Positions 1-9,665 of a DNA stretch of 16,306 nucleotides are shown here, piece by piece (positions within the stretch are counted from its first letter, which is position 1; each line of letters opens with the position of its first letter). The DNA is taken from positions 1 through 16,306 of the forward strand of contig JAEZCR010000223.1 of assembly GCA_023433465.1 (NCBI GenBank). Reading direction: 5' to 3'. Under the pieces are notes generated by a model, which worked only from the letters and a program-made list of their open reading frames with translations, was not told the DNA's origin and did no database searches. The stretch comes from Pseudomonadota bacterium (GTDB lineage: Bacteria > Pseudomonadota > Gammaproteobacteria > Steroidobacterales > Steroidobacteraceae). Position numbers and translations under genes: made by a program.

Positions 1-1636
<1,636 letters not shown>

Positions 1637-1746
1637 TGCCCCTTTGACCCCTGCCTATTTTCCCTGCGAACGTGCAGGAGTCTAAAGCCCCATCCCCCGA
1701 GACTGCTCCGCACACTCGTGTAGGACGGGGACTACTTGGCGGCTGT

Positions 1747-3897
1747 TCAGCTCCGAATCACCAGATCGAGCTTCCCCTCGCGCCGTTCGACGCTGACGCT
1801 GACCGATCCGGCATGACGTCTTACAGTGAAATCCACCGACGCCATGCCTACAGAAAGGTTCTTGACCCGGATTTCGTCAATGCCCTCCGGCACGACCGGA
1901 TGCGCGAGCACGATCTGCCGGTCGAGCGCGTCGATCGTGAGCCCGAGGATGCTCTGCAGCAGCAGATACGTCGAACCCGCCGAGACCGATTGCGGCGTAC
2001 ACGCCACCGGCAGGTTCAACGGCGCCTCGCGCCCGCGGCGCCGGAAGCCGCAGAACAGCTCCGGCATGCGCATGAGGTCGAAGTGCCGAGCGGCATCGTA
2101 TTGCGCGACGAGGATGCGCAGCGCGAACGCCTTGTCGTAGTAGCGCGATGCCCCGAACGCGAGCAGCGCGTTGTCGTGCGGCCAGATCGCGCCGTTGTGA
2201 TAGGCCATCGGGTTGAAGCGCAACTCGTTCTCCGCGACGGTGCGCACGCCCCAGCCCGAGAATAGTTGCTCGTGGCCGAACCCGGCGATGATCTGGCGCG
2301 CGCGCTCCGCATGGGCGATGCCGGAGAACAGGCAATGCCCCGGGTTCGACGTGCGCACCCGGCAGGGCTGTTTGTCTCCGTCGAGCGCGAGCGCGAAGGT
2401 TTCGATCTCGTCGCACCAGTACGCGGTGTTGAATCGCGCCTGCAGCGCCTGCGCCGCCTCGACCAGCGCGATGGCGCGCGGCATCTCGCCGAGCGAACGC
2501 GCGATGCGCGCGGCGCCGAGCTTCGCGCCGTAGACGTATCCCTGCACTTCGCAGAGCGCGAGCGGTCCTTGCGCGAGTTGGCCGTCCGCGTGGAACACCG
2601 CGTCAGTCGAGCTCTTCCACCCGTGCTGGCGCGGGTGCCCCGCCCGCGCCGGCTGCGCCTCGATGAAGCCGTCGCCATCGATGTCGCCGTACACGTCGAT
2701 CCACGACAACGCCGCGGTGATCGCGGGCCACAGCTCCGTGATGAACTCGACGTCCGCCGTGCGGGTGAAGTACGCCGCCGCGAGCAGCACGAACAACGGC
2801 GTCGTGTCCACGCCGAAGTAGTTTGGCGCGATGTCGCCGCCGCGCGCCTCGTTGAGGATCTTGCCCGGCTCGGCGCCCGTGGCCGGGAAGGAGTCGGCGC
2901 ATTGGGTCGCGGCGAGATACCGCAACACGTTGCGCGCGATGTCGGGCCACACCCAGAGCGTCTGGAGCGCGGTGACGATCGCATCCCGGCCGAACGCGGC
3001 ATCGAGCCACGGCAACCCGGCCGCCGGAACGCGTCCGTGCGCGGTGGAGGTCAGCAGCATGTTGATGTCGGCCGCCGAGCGCTGCACCCAGGCGTTGAAG
3101 AGCGGATCCGTCGAATCGATGCGGGTCTCGGGCACACCTTCGCGGCGTGCCGCTTCCTCGGCCGTGGCCAGCGAACGCGTGAAGCTCGCGATCTGCACCG
3201 GACTCGTGGCGGAGCGGCATCCGACCGCGAGTGAAATGTTCTTCTCGCCGCGGCTGCCGATCTGCAGCCGATAACGCAACGCGTCGGCGGAAATCGCCTC
3301 CGGCGCCGTGTGACAGTCGACCACGGTCTCGCGCACGATGTCGTCCGCGCCGCGATAACCCTGGATGACACTGTCTTCCTCGACGCGCTCGACGCGCGCG
3401 CGCCCCGCGTCGACGCGCCGCTGCGCGCGCACGTCGACGATGTTCTCGAAGTCGCAACCGAAGCGGATGACGAGTTCGACCGAGACCGTGGTCAACGCGA
3501 AGTTGCGCACCCGGATCGATTCGTAACACACGCCTTCCCAGATGAACCGCGAGCGCGTGACGTACAACGTGCCACGCGGCAGCACGATGCGCCCGCCTTC
3601 GCCGCGCGCGTCGCCATTGGTCAGGTTGACCGTCAGCAGCACGTTGTCTTCGCGCGGATTCGCGGCGAGCAGCAGCGGCGGCTGGCCGCCGATCATCAGC
3701 GTGAACCGGGACAGGTAGCGCACGCCGCCGCGGTACAGCCCCGCTTCGCCGCGCGCCTCGGCGTCGATGTCGCCGATCTCGTTGAACAGCCCGAAGCAGT
3801 CGTCGTGACGCAGCGTGAGCGTGCGTTCGGCGTTCGGAACCTCCGCCGTCACCACCTGGTGCGACGGGAGTTCGGGCGAGACGGGCTCAGACGCCAA
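1747..3897 (-). CDS. Amylo-alpha-1,6-glucosidase / glycogen debranching enzyme family protein
   Basis: 716 residues, two domains. Residues about 25-230 resemble the N-terminal beta-sandwich of bacterial debranching enzymes (GLYRGGVRYLSRF at 53-65). Residues about 265-700 form the (alpha/alpha)6 glucosidase barrel with FGRD (302-305), EPGKILNE (343-350), GVDTTPLF (362-369), GDIDGDGFIEA (404-414), FHADG (435-439), ALCEVQGYVY (447-456), SGWGVRT (547-553) and AYHNGAIWPHDN (565-576). The family hydrolyses alpha-1,6-glucosidic branches. No signal peptide is visible, so it should act in the cytoplasm. The start is a TTG at 3897 with AAGGA five bases upstream; two adjacent GTG codons at 15-16 are alternatives. 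The gene overlaps the heparinase gene by 11 bases and is the last gene of the operon. At 426-432 it reads GWKSSTD, where I recall relatives having GWKDS. True substrate unknown; it may act on the operon's own glucan-like product or its precursors. Confidence 0.88.
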   Translation of the reverse strand: MASEPVSPELPSHQVVTAEVPNAERTLTLRHDDCFGLFNEIGDIDAEARGEAGLYRGGVRYLSRFTLMIGGQPPLLLAANPREDNVLLTVNLTNGDARGEGGRIVLPRGTLYVTRSRFIWEGVCYESIRVRNFALTTVSVELVIRFGCDFENIVDVRAQRRVDAGRARVERVEEDSVIQGYRGADDIVRETVVDCHTAPEAISADALRYRLQIGSRGEKNISLAVGCRSATSPVQIASFTRSLATAEEAARREGVPETRIDSTDPLFNAWVQRSAADINMLLTSTAHGRVPAAGLPWLDAAFGRDAIVTALQTLWVWPDIARNVLRYLAATQCADSFPATGAEPGKILNEARGGDIAPNYFGVDTTPLFVLLAAAYFTRTADVEFITELWPAITAALSWIDVYGDIDGDGFIEAQPARAGHPRQHGWKSSTDAVFHADGQLAQGPLALCEVQGYVYGAKLGAARIARSLGEMPRAIALVEAAQALQARFNTAYWCDEIETFALALDGDKQPCRVRTSNPGHCLFSGIAHAERARQIIAGFGHEQLFSGWGVRTVAENELRFNPMAYHNGAIWPHDNALLAFGASRYYDKAFALRILVAQYDAARHFDLMRMPELFCGFRRRGREAPLNLPVACTPQSVSAGSTYLLLQSILGLTIDALDRQIVLAHPVVPEGIDEIRVKNLSVGMASVDFTVRRHAGSVSVSVERREGKLDLVIRS

Positions 3898-5896
3898 CGG
3901 AATCCTTCCCCGAGGAATCGCTCCTCGAATACAGGATGCGCGTGCGCAGCGCGGTCGCGCCGCGGATCGTCGATCGCCACGCCACGGTCGTGCACGGCGC
4001 CTTGTAACCGAAGCGCCGCGAGATCCATCCGCCCTGCTCGGCGCTGCCGCCGCGGAATACCTCGATGTGATCCACGGGCTCCTGCGGCTGCAGGATCACT
4101 CGCGCGTCGCCGTTGACGACGTGCAACTCCTGTCCGACGGTCTCGACCTCGCACTCCTCGGCGAAATGCCAGCTCCGCCGTACCTGGTGGTCGCGTTCGC
4201 AGCGCAGCAGGTCGACGACGTCGATGACCTGCCGCTCGGGATCGAACACGATTTCGCGGCGGTGCACGACCGGGTCCGCGAGCCTCGCGTAGCCGTCGTG
4301 TTCGCCGACGAACACCTGCGATCCGGGGCCGCAGTCGAACTCGATGCAGCGGGAGGTCGCGTGATCCGTCCACATGAAATTGCCGGCCTGCACCGACTGG
4401 TCCTGCCCGTCCACCTCGACTGTGTTGTGCGCGCGCGTGCTGCGGAAGTAGCGGCGCCACGCCGGATCGGTGTGATAAGCGTACGTGCCCGGATCGACGA
4501 GGATCTCGCGGTCGCCGACGTTCAGCGTGAACGAAAGCGCATCCGCATGACCGTGCGCCGCGATGCTGAGATAACCGAGCGGGCCGGCATCCACGAGCAG
4601 CCGCACCTCGTCGGGTGTTTCGAACCCCGTGCCCATCAGGTAGTAGCCCGACTCGGTGAACTGCTGTCGCGGACGGAAGCCGTGTCGTCCCATCTCGCGC
4701 AGCTGCTCGAACCGGCGCGTCGCCTGCACGCCGAGCAGTGCGACCGTCTTGCTGTCGATCGCGCGCGATTTCACCGCGAGATCGGGGCGATCGAACAACA
4801 CCGCGCCGGTCGCGATCAACGAACCCACCGGCGAGAAACCGGGTTCATGCGCGAGCTTCACGACGTAGCCGTCGTCGCCGTCGCCGATCATCGGCAGGCA
4901 GCCCGACACGGGCGTCATCGAGGCCAGGAAGTCGATCATGACCTCGAGCCGGCGCCAGTAGATGGACGAGAAATCCTCGCCGCGCGCGCGCGCCGCAAGC
5001 CCGGCGATCAGCAGGAAGTCGAGTACGAAGGTCTGGTAGGCAAAGGCTTGTTCGCGATTGCCACCGTCGGCCGCGTTCTGCCTGTGGCATTCCTCCTCGA
5101 GCAGTCCGCGGCAGCGCTCGCCCCACACGCGCATCTGCTCCCATAGCGGCCAGGTCGAGGCCGCGATGTAGACGCCCGCCGCTTCGCCGATCAGGTGATT
5201 GTTGGCCGACGAGAAGCGCGACAGGTTGCCCGACACCATGCGCGCCTGTTCGTAGATCGCGCGCAGCCAGCGATCACGGAACGCCTGTCCCGACTGGCTC
5301 CGGAACAGGCGGCTGCGCATTCCGCCGATGAGCTGCCACGTTATGCTCCAGTTGATGAGCCGGATACCCAACTCGAGCGCGCTCACCCAGTTGGGCCCGC
5401 GCCCCGGCGGACATTGCTCTATCCACGAATCGACGTGGTGCTGCACGCCGACCGCGAAACGCGAGTCGCCCGTGAGCGCGTAGGCCTGCGCCAGGGTCGG
5501 CAGGTGCAGGTGCCGATTCGCTTCCCACAGGTACTTGATGTTCCCGACCTCGCGCTCGTCGCGATAGTCGATGGCCGACGCGCGGCGCCGTCCGGATTCC
5601 CGTCGCGTCAGCGGGTCTCGATTCCATTGCGGCGGATCTCCAAGCTCGCAGTCCTCGAGATCGAAGTACGTGAAGCGCCCCGCGAGGACGCGGTCGGCCG
5701 CGGCGAGCAACGAGTCAGGCGCGAGCGCGACGAACGGAGGCAGGAATCTCAGATCCGTCGCGAATGCATCGCGGGGCGGCAGTTCGTGTGGCGTGAACGG
5801 TGCGGACACCGCGCGTACGCGCTGCGCGACCCGGTGCGCCACCTCGGCGCCCGACATGCGACGCAAACGTCGCAGATACCAGCCTGGTTGCTGCAT
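3887..5896 (-). CDS. Heparinase II/III family protein (polysaccharide lyase-like)
   Basis: 669 residues. The N-terminal half is an alpha/alpha toroid: PNWVSALELGIRLINW (168-183), NNHLIGEAAG (232-241) and FAYQTF (285-290). The C-terminal half is a beta-sandwich with HGHADALSF (448-456), DPGTYAY (468-474) and STRAHNTVEVDG (486-497). In characterised heparinase III enzymes the Asn, Tyr and His in these motifs take part in lyase chemistry and metal binding; here they appear intact (N232/N233, Y287, H448/H450). Homologues are common in exopolysaccharide and capsule clusters, where their exact role is unclear. The N-terminus (MQQPGWYLRRLRRMSG) is basic with no hydrophobic core, so I see no signal peptide, which is odd for a lyase of an exported polymer. 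ATG at 5896 has GGGAG five bases upstream. It follows the CapK-like gene by 21 bases and overlaps the next gene by 11. Confidence 0.9.
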   Translation of the reverse strand: MQQPGWYLRRLRRMSGAEVAHRVAQRVRAVSAPFTPHELPPRDAFATDLRFLPPFVALAPDSLLAAADRVLAGRFTYFDLEDCELGDPPQWNRDPLTRRESGRRRASAIDYRDEREVGNIKYLWEANRHLHLPTLAQAYALTGDSRFAVGVQHHVDSWIEQCPPGRGPNWVSALELGIRLINWSITWQLIGGMRSRLFRSQSGQAFRDRWLRAIYEQARMVSGNLSRFSSANNHLIGEAAGVYIAASTWPLWEQMRVWGERCRGLLEEECHRQNAADGGNREQAFAYQTFVLDFLLIAGLAARARGEDFSSIYWRRLEVMIDFLASMTPVSGCLPMIGDGDDGYVVKLAHEPGFSPVGSLIATGAVLFDRPDLAVKSRAIDSKTVALLGVQATRRFEQLREMGRHGFRPRQQFTESGYYLMGTGFETPDEVRLLVDAGPLGYLSIAAHGHADALSFTLNVGDREILVDPGTYAYHTDPAWRRYFRSTRAHNTVEVDGQDQSVQAGNFMWTDHATSRCIEFDCGPGSQVFVGEHDGYARLADPVVHRREIVFDPERQVIDVVDLLRCERDHQVRRSWHFAEECEVETVGQELHVVNGDARVILQPQEPVDHIEVFRGGSAEQGGWISRRFGYKAPCTTVAWRSTIRGATALRTRILYSRSDSSGKDSVGV

Positions 5897-5917
5897 GAGG
5901 GCTCCCGGGCGAGAGCC

Positions 5918-7303
5918 TCAGGCGGCGACCAGCGGAGGCTCGAACCCCGCGCGACGCAGCGCGTCGTACACCTCCGGGCGATGCACGACCAGCGGCGCCT
6001 TGCCGCGCGCCGTGCGTTCGACCCAGCTGGCGAGTTCGACCCGGAGCTTCACGCCCTCGGGCACGCAGGCGCGAGCGTTGCGCAGCAGATGCTCGGCATC
6101 GGCGTCGCTGAAGCCGGGCGCCGGAACCACGCGGATGCAGGCCGAGTCGAGAGCTTCCTGCACCACCTGCACGCGCAATACGTGCTCGACGGTTTCGGGA
6201 ATGGAATCGAGCCCGGTCACGCGCACACCGGTGGGACAGGCGAGGATTTCCTGCTGGCGGCCGAGGATTCCCGGGAACGGGCGCATGCCGACCGCGAGCT
6301 CCTCGAGTTCGCGCTCGCCCCACGAGGCCGGCAGGCGGATCAGGTCCCCGGTGCGATACCGCACGAGCGGCATGAGGTTGTTCCAGAACGAGGTGCCGAC
6401 GATCTCGTACAGCCGCTCCGCGGATCCGTTCAGTAGTTTGGTCTCGTACGGCAGGAACTCGATGAACGAGTATCCCGGCAGGAAGCGGTAGTTGCGCGGC
6501 TCCGACGCATGCGCGAAGGCGATGCGTTCGGCCTGGCCGTAGTAGTCGACGACGCGGCAGCCGAGCACGTCCCGCGCGAGATCCCAGGCGACGGGGTTCA
6601 GCACTTCCGACGACGTGAGCACCGCGGGGATGTGGAGCCTGCGACCCTGCTCGCTCAGCATGCGGCACAACGACTCGAGCGCGTTCGGGTACGCGCACAA
6701 GAGCTGTGGCGCGAATTTTTCCAACGTGTCGGCGAGACGTCCGACGGTCTGCGGCGACACGCTGCGCGCGCAGAAGATGCGCGAGCGCCCGCCATTGGCG
6801 CTCACACCCTCGGGCAGCGCGAGCGCGCGCGGATCCTGCAGGTTGTCGCCGCGCAGGACGGCCGTGCGCACGGTGCGCGGGCACAGACCGAGACTGATCA
6901 CGAGCCGATCGATGCAGGCCTGTTCGAACACCACGCCATCGAACGAGCGCACGAGCTTGAGTGGCACGCCGCGCGTGCCGCCGGTGTTCGCCGGCGCCGA
7001 GAACCATTCGCTGCCGGTGGTGAAGGCGTGCAGGCGATTGCGCAGCAGCTCCTTGTTGAGCATCGGCCAGCTGGTCAGCGTGTCGCCGCCGCGCACCAGC
7101 TTGCCGTAGCGTGTGGCGCGCGCAAGGCGCAGCGTCTTCGCGAGCTGGCACTTCGTCCAGGCGCGCCGCTCCTCGAAATCCGCGCAGGCCAGGCGCTCGA
7201 GCAGCCGGCGCGAGCGGTCGTAGTACAACGGATTGCGGCGCACGAAATTCTCGCCGACGACGTGGCGCTTGATGCGCTCGACGAATGCGAGGGTCGCGCT
7301 CAT
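5918..7303 (-). CDS. CapK/PaaK-like adenylate-forming enzyme (phenylacetate-CoA ligase family)
   Basis: 461 residues. It carries the adenylate-forming fold signatures: phosphate-binding loop NTGGTRGVPLK (106-116), TSSEVL (230-235), DYYGQAE (253-259, nucleotide-binding motif), YRTGDLIRLP (316-325) and a C-terminal RTARGK (430-435) whose K435 is the likely catalytic lysine. The family activates a carboxylate with ATP as an acyl-adenylate. Characterised PaaK makes phenylacetyl-CoA, but CapK-type members sit in capsule clusters, where an acyl or amino-acyl decoration of the polymer is a reasonable guess. The substrate is not readable from sequence. Length is normal for the family and no signal peptide is seen. 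Its ATG overlaps the preceding glycosyltransferase stop as ATGA (7300-7303). Confidence 0.87.
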   Translation of the reverse strand: MSATLAFVERIKRHVVGENFVRRNPLYYDRSRRLLERLACADFEERRAWTKCQLAKTLRLARATRYGKLVRGGDTLTSWPMLNKELLRNRLHAFTTGSEWFSAPANTGGTRGVPLKLVRSFDGVVFEQACIDRLVISLGLCPRTVRTAVLRGDNLQDPRALALPEGVSANGGRSRIFCARSVSPQTVGRLADTLEKFAPQLLCAYPNALESLCRMLSEQGRRLHIPAVLTSSEVLNPVAWDLARDVLGCRVVDYYGQAERIAFAHASEPRNYRFLPGYSFIEFLPYETKLLNGSAERLYEIVGTSFWNNLMPLVRYRTGDLIRLPASWGERELEELAVGMRPFPGILGRQQEILACPTGVRVTGLDSIPETVEHVLRVQVVQEALDSACIRVVPAPGFSDADAEHLLRNARACVPEGVKLRVELASWVERTARGKAPLVVHRPEVYDALRRAGFEPPLVAA

Positions 7304-8457
7304 GCGATGTCCCGTGTTTCCGAGATCGGCGCGATCCGTTGATAGATTTCGGCCAGGCGCCGCGCGTAGACGTGTACGTCGAAGTTGTGGGCGCGTTCAT
7401 AGGCCGCGCGTCCCGCCGCGCGCCTCGCTTCGCCCTCGGTGATCATGCGCGCCATCTCGGCGCGGATTTCCTCGACGTTTCCCGGCGTCACGTAGGCGCC
7501 ATCGGCGCCATCGCGGAAGACATCCGGGATTCCGCCGACGCACGAGGTGATGGACGGCAATCCGTGCGCCATGGCCTCGAGCAGCGCCATCGGCACACCC
7601 TCGGCGCGCGACGGCAATACGAACACGTCGCTTTGCCCGAGCAATCGGTCGCGCTCGGCCGTATCGATCCAGGAGTACACCTGCACGTTTTCGCCGATGC
7701 CGGCCGCGAGTTTGCGGACTCCTTCGACATCCCCGTCACCGGCGAGCACCAGCCGCGCGCGATCGCGCAGCTGCGTGGGCAATCCGCCGAAGGCGTGCAG
7801 CAGGTCGTACGTGCCCTTGCGCTCGCCCAGTCGGCCGAGGTGCAGGAACTGCACGTCGGATCGGCCGTCGCGCGCGGGCAGTTCGCCTGGCACACGCACC
7901 GGATTCGCGAGCACCACGACCTGCGCGGGCGAGATCTCGCATTCCTCGACGTAGAAGTCACGCCATTGCGACGACAGCGTGATGAACACGTTCGCCCGCT
8001 GCAGCGTCGCATTGACCCGGCGCCGCAGGGCCGCCGGCAGACTCCGGTGGAACTTGTCGAACTCCGAGCCGTGCGCGTGAAAGATGAGCGGCGTGCCGGC
8101 GCGCAGCGCCATCTCCGCGAGGATGACCTTGCGCAGCGTGCTGCCGCGCGAGGCGATGTGGATGTGGGCGATGGTCGGCTCGGGCGATTCGAGCGCGCGG
8201 CTGAATTCGTGCAACGCGCGCGCGAACACCGAGGCCTTGGTGAGCACCGAGCCCTCTTCCATGGTCGGTATGTGCCGCATGGAGACATACGGCGGTAGAT
8301 AGTCGCAGATCAGCTGCTCGACCGAGGTGATGCCGCCGTGCACGTTCAGTGCCGGCCCCAGCTGCAACACGCGCACTCGCGTCTCGGGCACGTGACCCGA
8401 CATCCGCGCCGCGAGTGGCACGAAGGAACGATTGATGGTGCGCGGTTCTGCGCTCAT
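7300..8457 (-). CDS. GT4-family glycosyltransferase (third of three)
   Basis: 385 residues with the GT-B fold typical of retaining GT4 enzymes. The N-terminal domain starts with a strand and glycine loop (VLQLGPALNVHGGI, 30-43) and includes HIASRGS (100-106) and HAHGSEF (127-133). The C-terminal nucleotide-sugar domain has GRLGERKG (208-215), LAGDGD (238-243) and LPSRAEGVPMALLEAM (281-296), with the EX7E pair E287/E294. It should transfer a sugar from a nucleotide donor to the lipid-linked repeat unit at the cytoplasmic face of the membrane. The frame stays open further upstream to 9792, but the ATG at 8457 is chosen because it overlaps the upstream TGA as ATGA and the conserved protein begins there. 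Donor and acceptor sugars cannot be assigned. Confidence 0.92.
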   Translation of the reverse strand: MSAEPRTINRSFVPLAARMSGHVPETRVRVLQLGPALNVHGGITSVEQLICDYLPPYVSMRHIPTMEEGSVLTKASVFARALHEFSRALESPEPTIAHIHIASRGSTLRKVILAEMALRAGTPLIFHAHGSEFDKFHRSLPAALRRRVNATLQRANVFITLSSQWRDFYVEECEISPAQVVVLANPVRVPGELPARDGRSDVQFLHLGRLGERKGTYDLLHAFGGLPTQLRDRARLVLAGDGDVEGVRKLAAGIGENVQVYSWIDTAERDRLLGQSDVFVLPSRAEGVPMALLEAMAHGLPSITSCVGGIPDVFRDGADGAYVTPGNVEEIRAEMARMITEGEARRAAGRAAYERAHNFDVHVYARRLAEIYQRIAPISETRDIA

Positions 8458-9665
8458 TCGATCGCCTCTCGCTGCATCACGCCGCGGTACCCCGCGACCA
8501 TCGCCGGCACGGAGAAGCAGTTGACCGCGCGGCTGCGCGCCGCGGCGCCCATCTGCACGCGCTTGCGCTTGTCCGAATACAACGCGGCGATCAGCGCCGG
8601 CAACCGCGCCGGAAGCTCGGTCGGCGATACGACGTAGCCTTCGACGCCGTCGTTGATCATCTCGCGGGCGCCGCCGATGTTGGACAGGATCACCGGCCGG
8701 CCCATCGACATGGCCTCGAGCGCTGCGTTCGAGAACGACTCGACGGCGACCGAGGGCAGCACGAAGATGTCGAGCGCCGCTAGCGTCGGCCGCACGTCCT
8801 CGATTTCGCCGATGAAGTGCACGCGATCGGCGACTTCGAGCGCCGCCGCGCGCCGCATCAGGTGCTGGCGCAGCGGACCGCCGCCGGCAAGCACCAAGTG
8901 CGCGTCGACGCGCGCCACGCGCAGCCGACGCAAGGTCGTCAGCAGTACTTCCTGGTTCTTCTCCGGCGCGAGGCGCCCCACCGTGCCGAACAGCAGCGAA
9001 TCCGGCTTGAGACCGAGCTTCGCGCGCAGGCGCTTGGCCGCTTCGAACGAGCGCGTGCATTCGAAATGCTCGGAGTCGACGCCGTTGTAGATGACAGTGG
9101 ACTTCTTCCACGCCGCGCACTGGGTCTTGAACCAGAACGCGCGCTGCGCCTCGCAGCCGTGAACGGTGACGTCGAAGCGCGCCAGCACGAACTGGTACAG
9201 GCGTTTCACCGCGCGATGCCCGCGGAAGGTCGACGTGTTCACGAGCGCCACCGTGCGCGGCCGATAACCGACGAACCGCGTCGCGAGCGCGACGTACAGC
9301 GCCTGGTAGAGATTGACCGCGATGACCGTCGCGGGCCGGTCCTGCACGATCGCCTGGCGCAGTTGCCACAACGCGCGGAACGAGAACTTGCCCGAGCGTT
9401 CGAGCTTGCGCAGCGGCACGTCGCGCCGGATCCCCTGCTCGATCGTGAACGGGCCATTGAGGCAGGCGAGCTGCACGTTGAGCCCCTCCTCCTTGAGCCG
9501 GTTCGCAAGTCTCACGATCTTGCGTTCGGAGCCCCCGATGCCGAGATTGTTGACGACGAACAACACGTCGGTGGACGTGTTCGTCGCCGTCGATGTGTTC
9601 TCGGAAATGCGACCGTTGCCCTCGAGCGCGGACAGATGCGCGGTGGCGTACGCGGGTGTCGTCAT
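8454..9665 (-). CDS. GT4-family glycosyltransferase (second of three)
   Basis: 403 residues. After a polar tail of about 32 residues the first Rossmann-like domain begins (DVLFVVNNLGIGGSER, 33-48; GGSER is typical of the family). The second domain has IYNGVD (192-197), GRLAPEKNQ (230-238), LAGGGPL (259-265) and FVLPSVAVESFSNAALEAMS (301-320) with the EX7E pair E309/E317. ATG at 9665 has a good AAGGAG seven bases upstream, which supports the long start despite the extra tail. Both ends are ATGA overlaps with neighbouring glycosyltransferase genes. Expected role: adding one sugar to the undecaprenyl-linked repeat unit in the cytoplasm. Sugar specificity unknown. Confidence 0.92.
   Translation of the reverse strand: MTTPAYATAHLSALEGNGRISENTSTATNTSTDVLFVVNNLGIGGSERKIVRLANRLKEEGLNVQLACLNGPFTIEQGIRRDVPLRKLERSGKFSFRALWQLRQAIVQDRPATVIAVNLYQALYVALATRFVGYRPRTVALVNTSTFRGHRAVKRLYQFVLARFDVTVHGCEAQRAFWFKTQCAAWKKSTVIYNGVDSEHFECTRSFEAAKRLRAKLGLKPDSLLFGTVGRLAPEKNQEVLLTTLRRLRVARVDAHLVLAGGGPLRQHLMRRAAALEVADRVHFIGEIEDVRPTLAALDIFVLPSVAVESFSNAALEAMSMGRPVILSNIGGAREMINDGVEGYVVSPTELPARLPALIAALYSDKRKRVQMGAAARSRAVNCFSVPAMVAGYRGVMQREAIE

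Noticed and set aside
1663..1678. Small hairpin (CCTGC, six bases, GCAGG) as terminator of the operon
   Set aside because: The stem is only 5 bp and is followed on the minus strand by GAAAATAGG, with no T-run.
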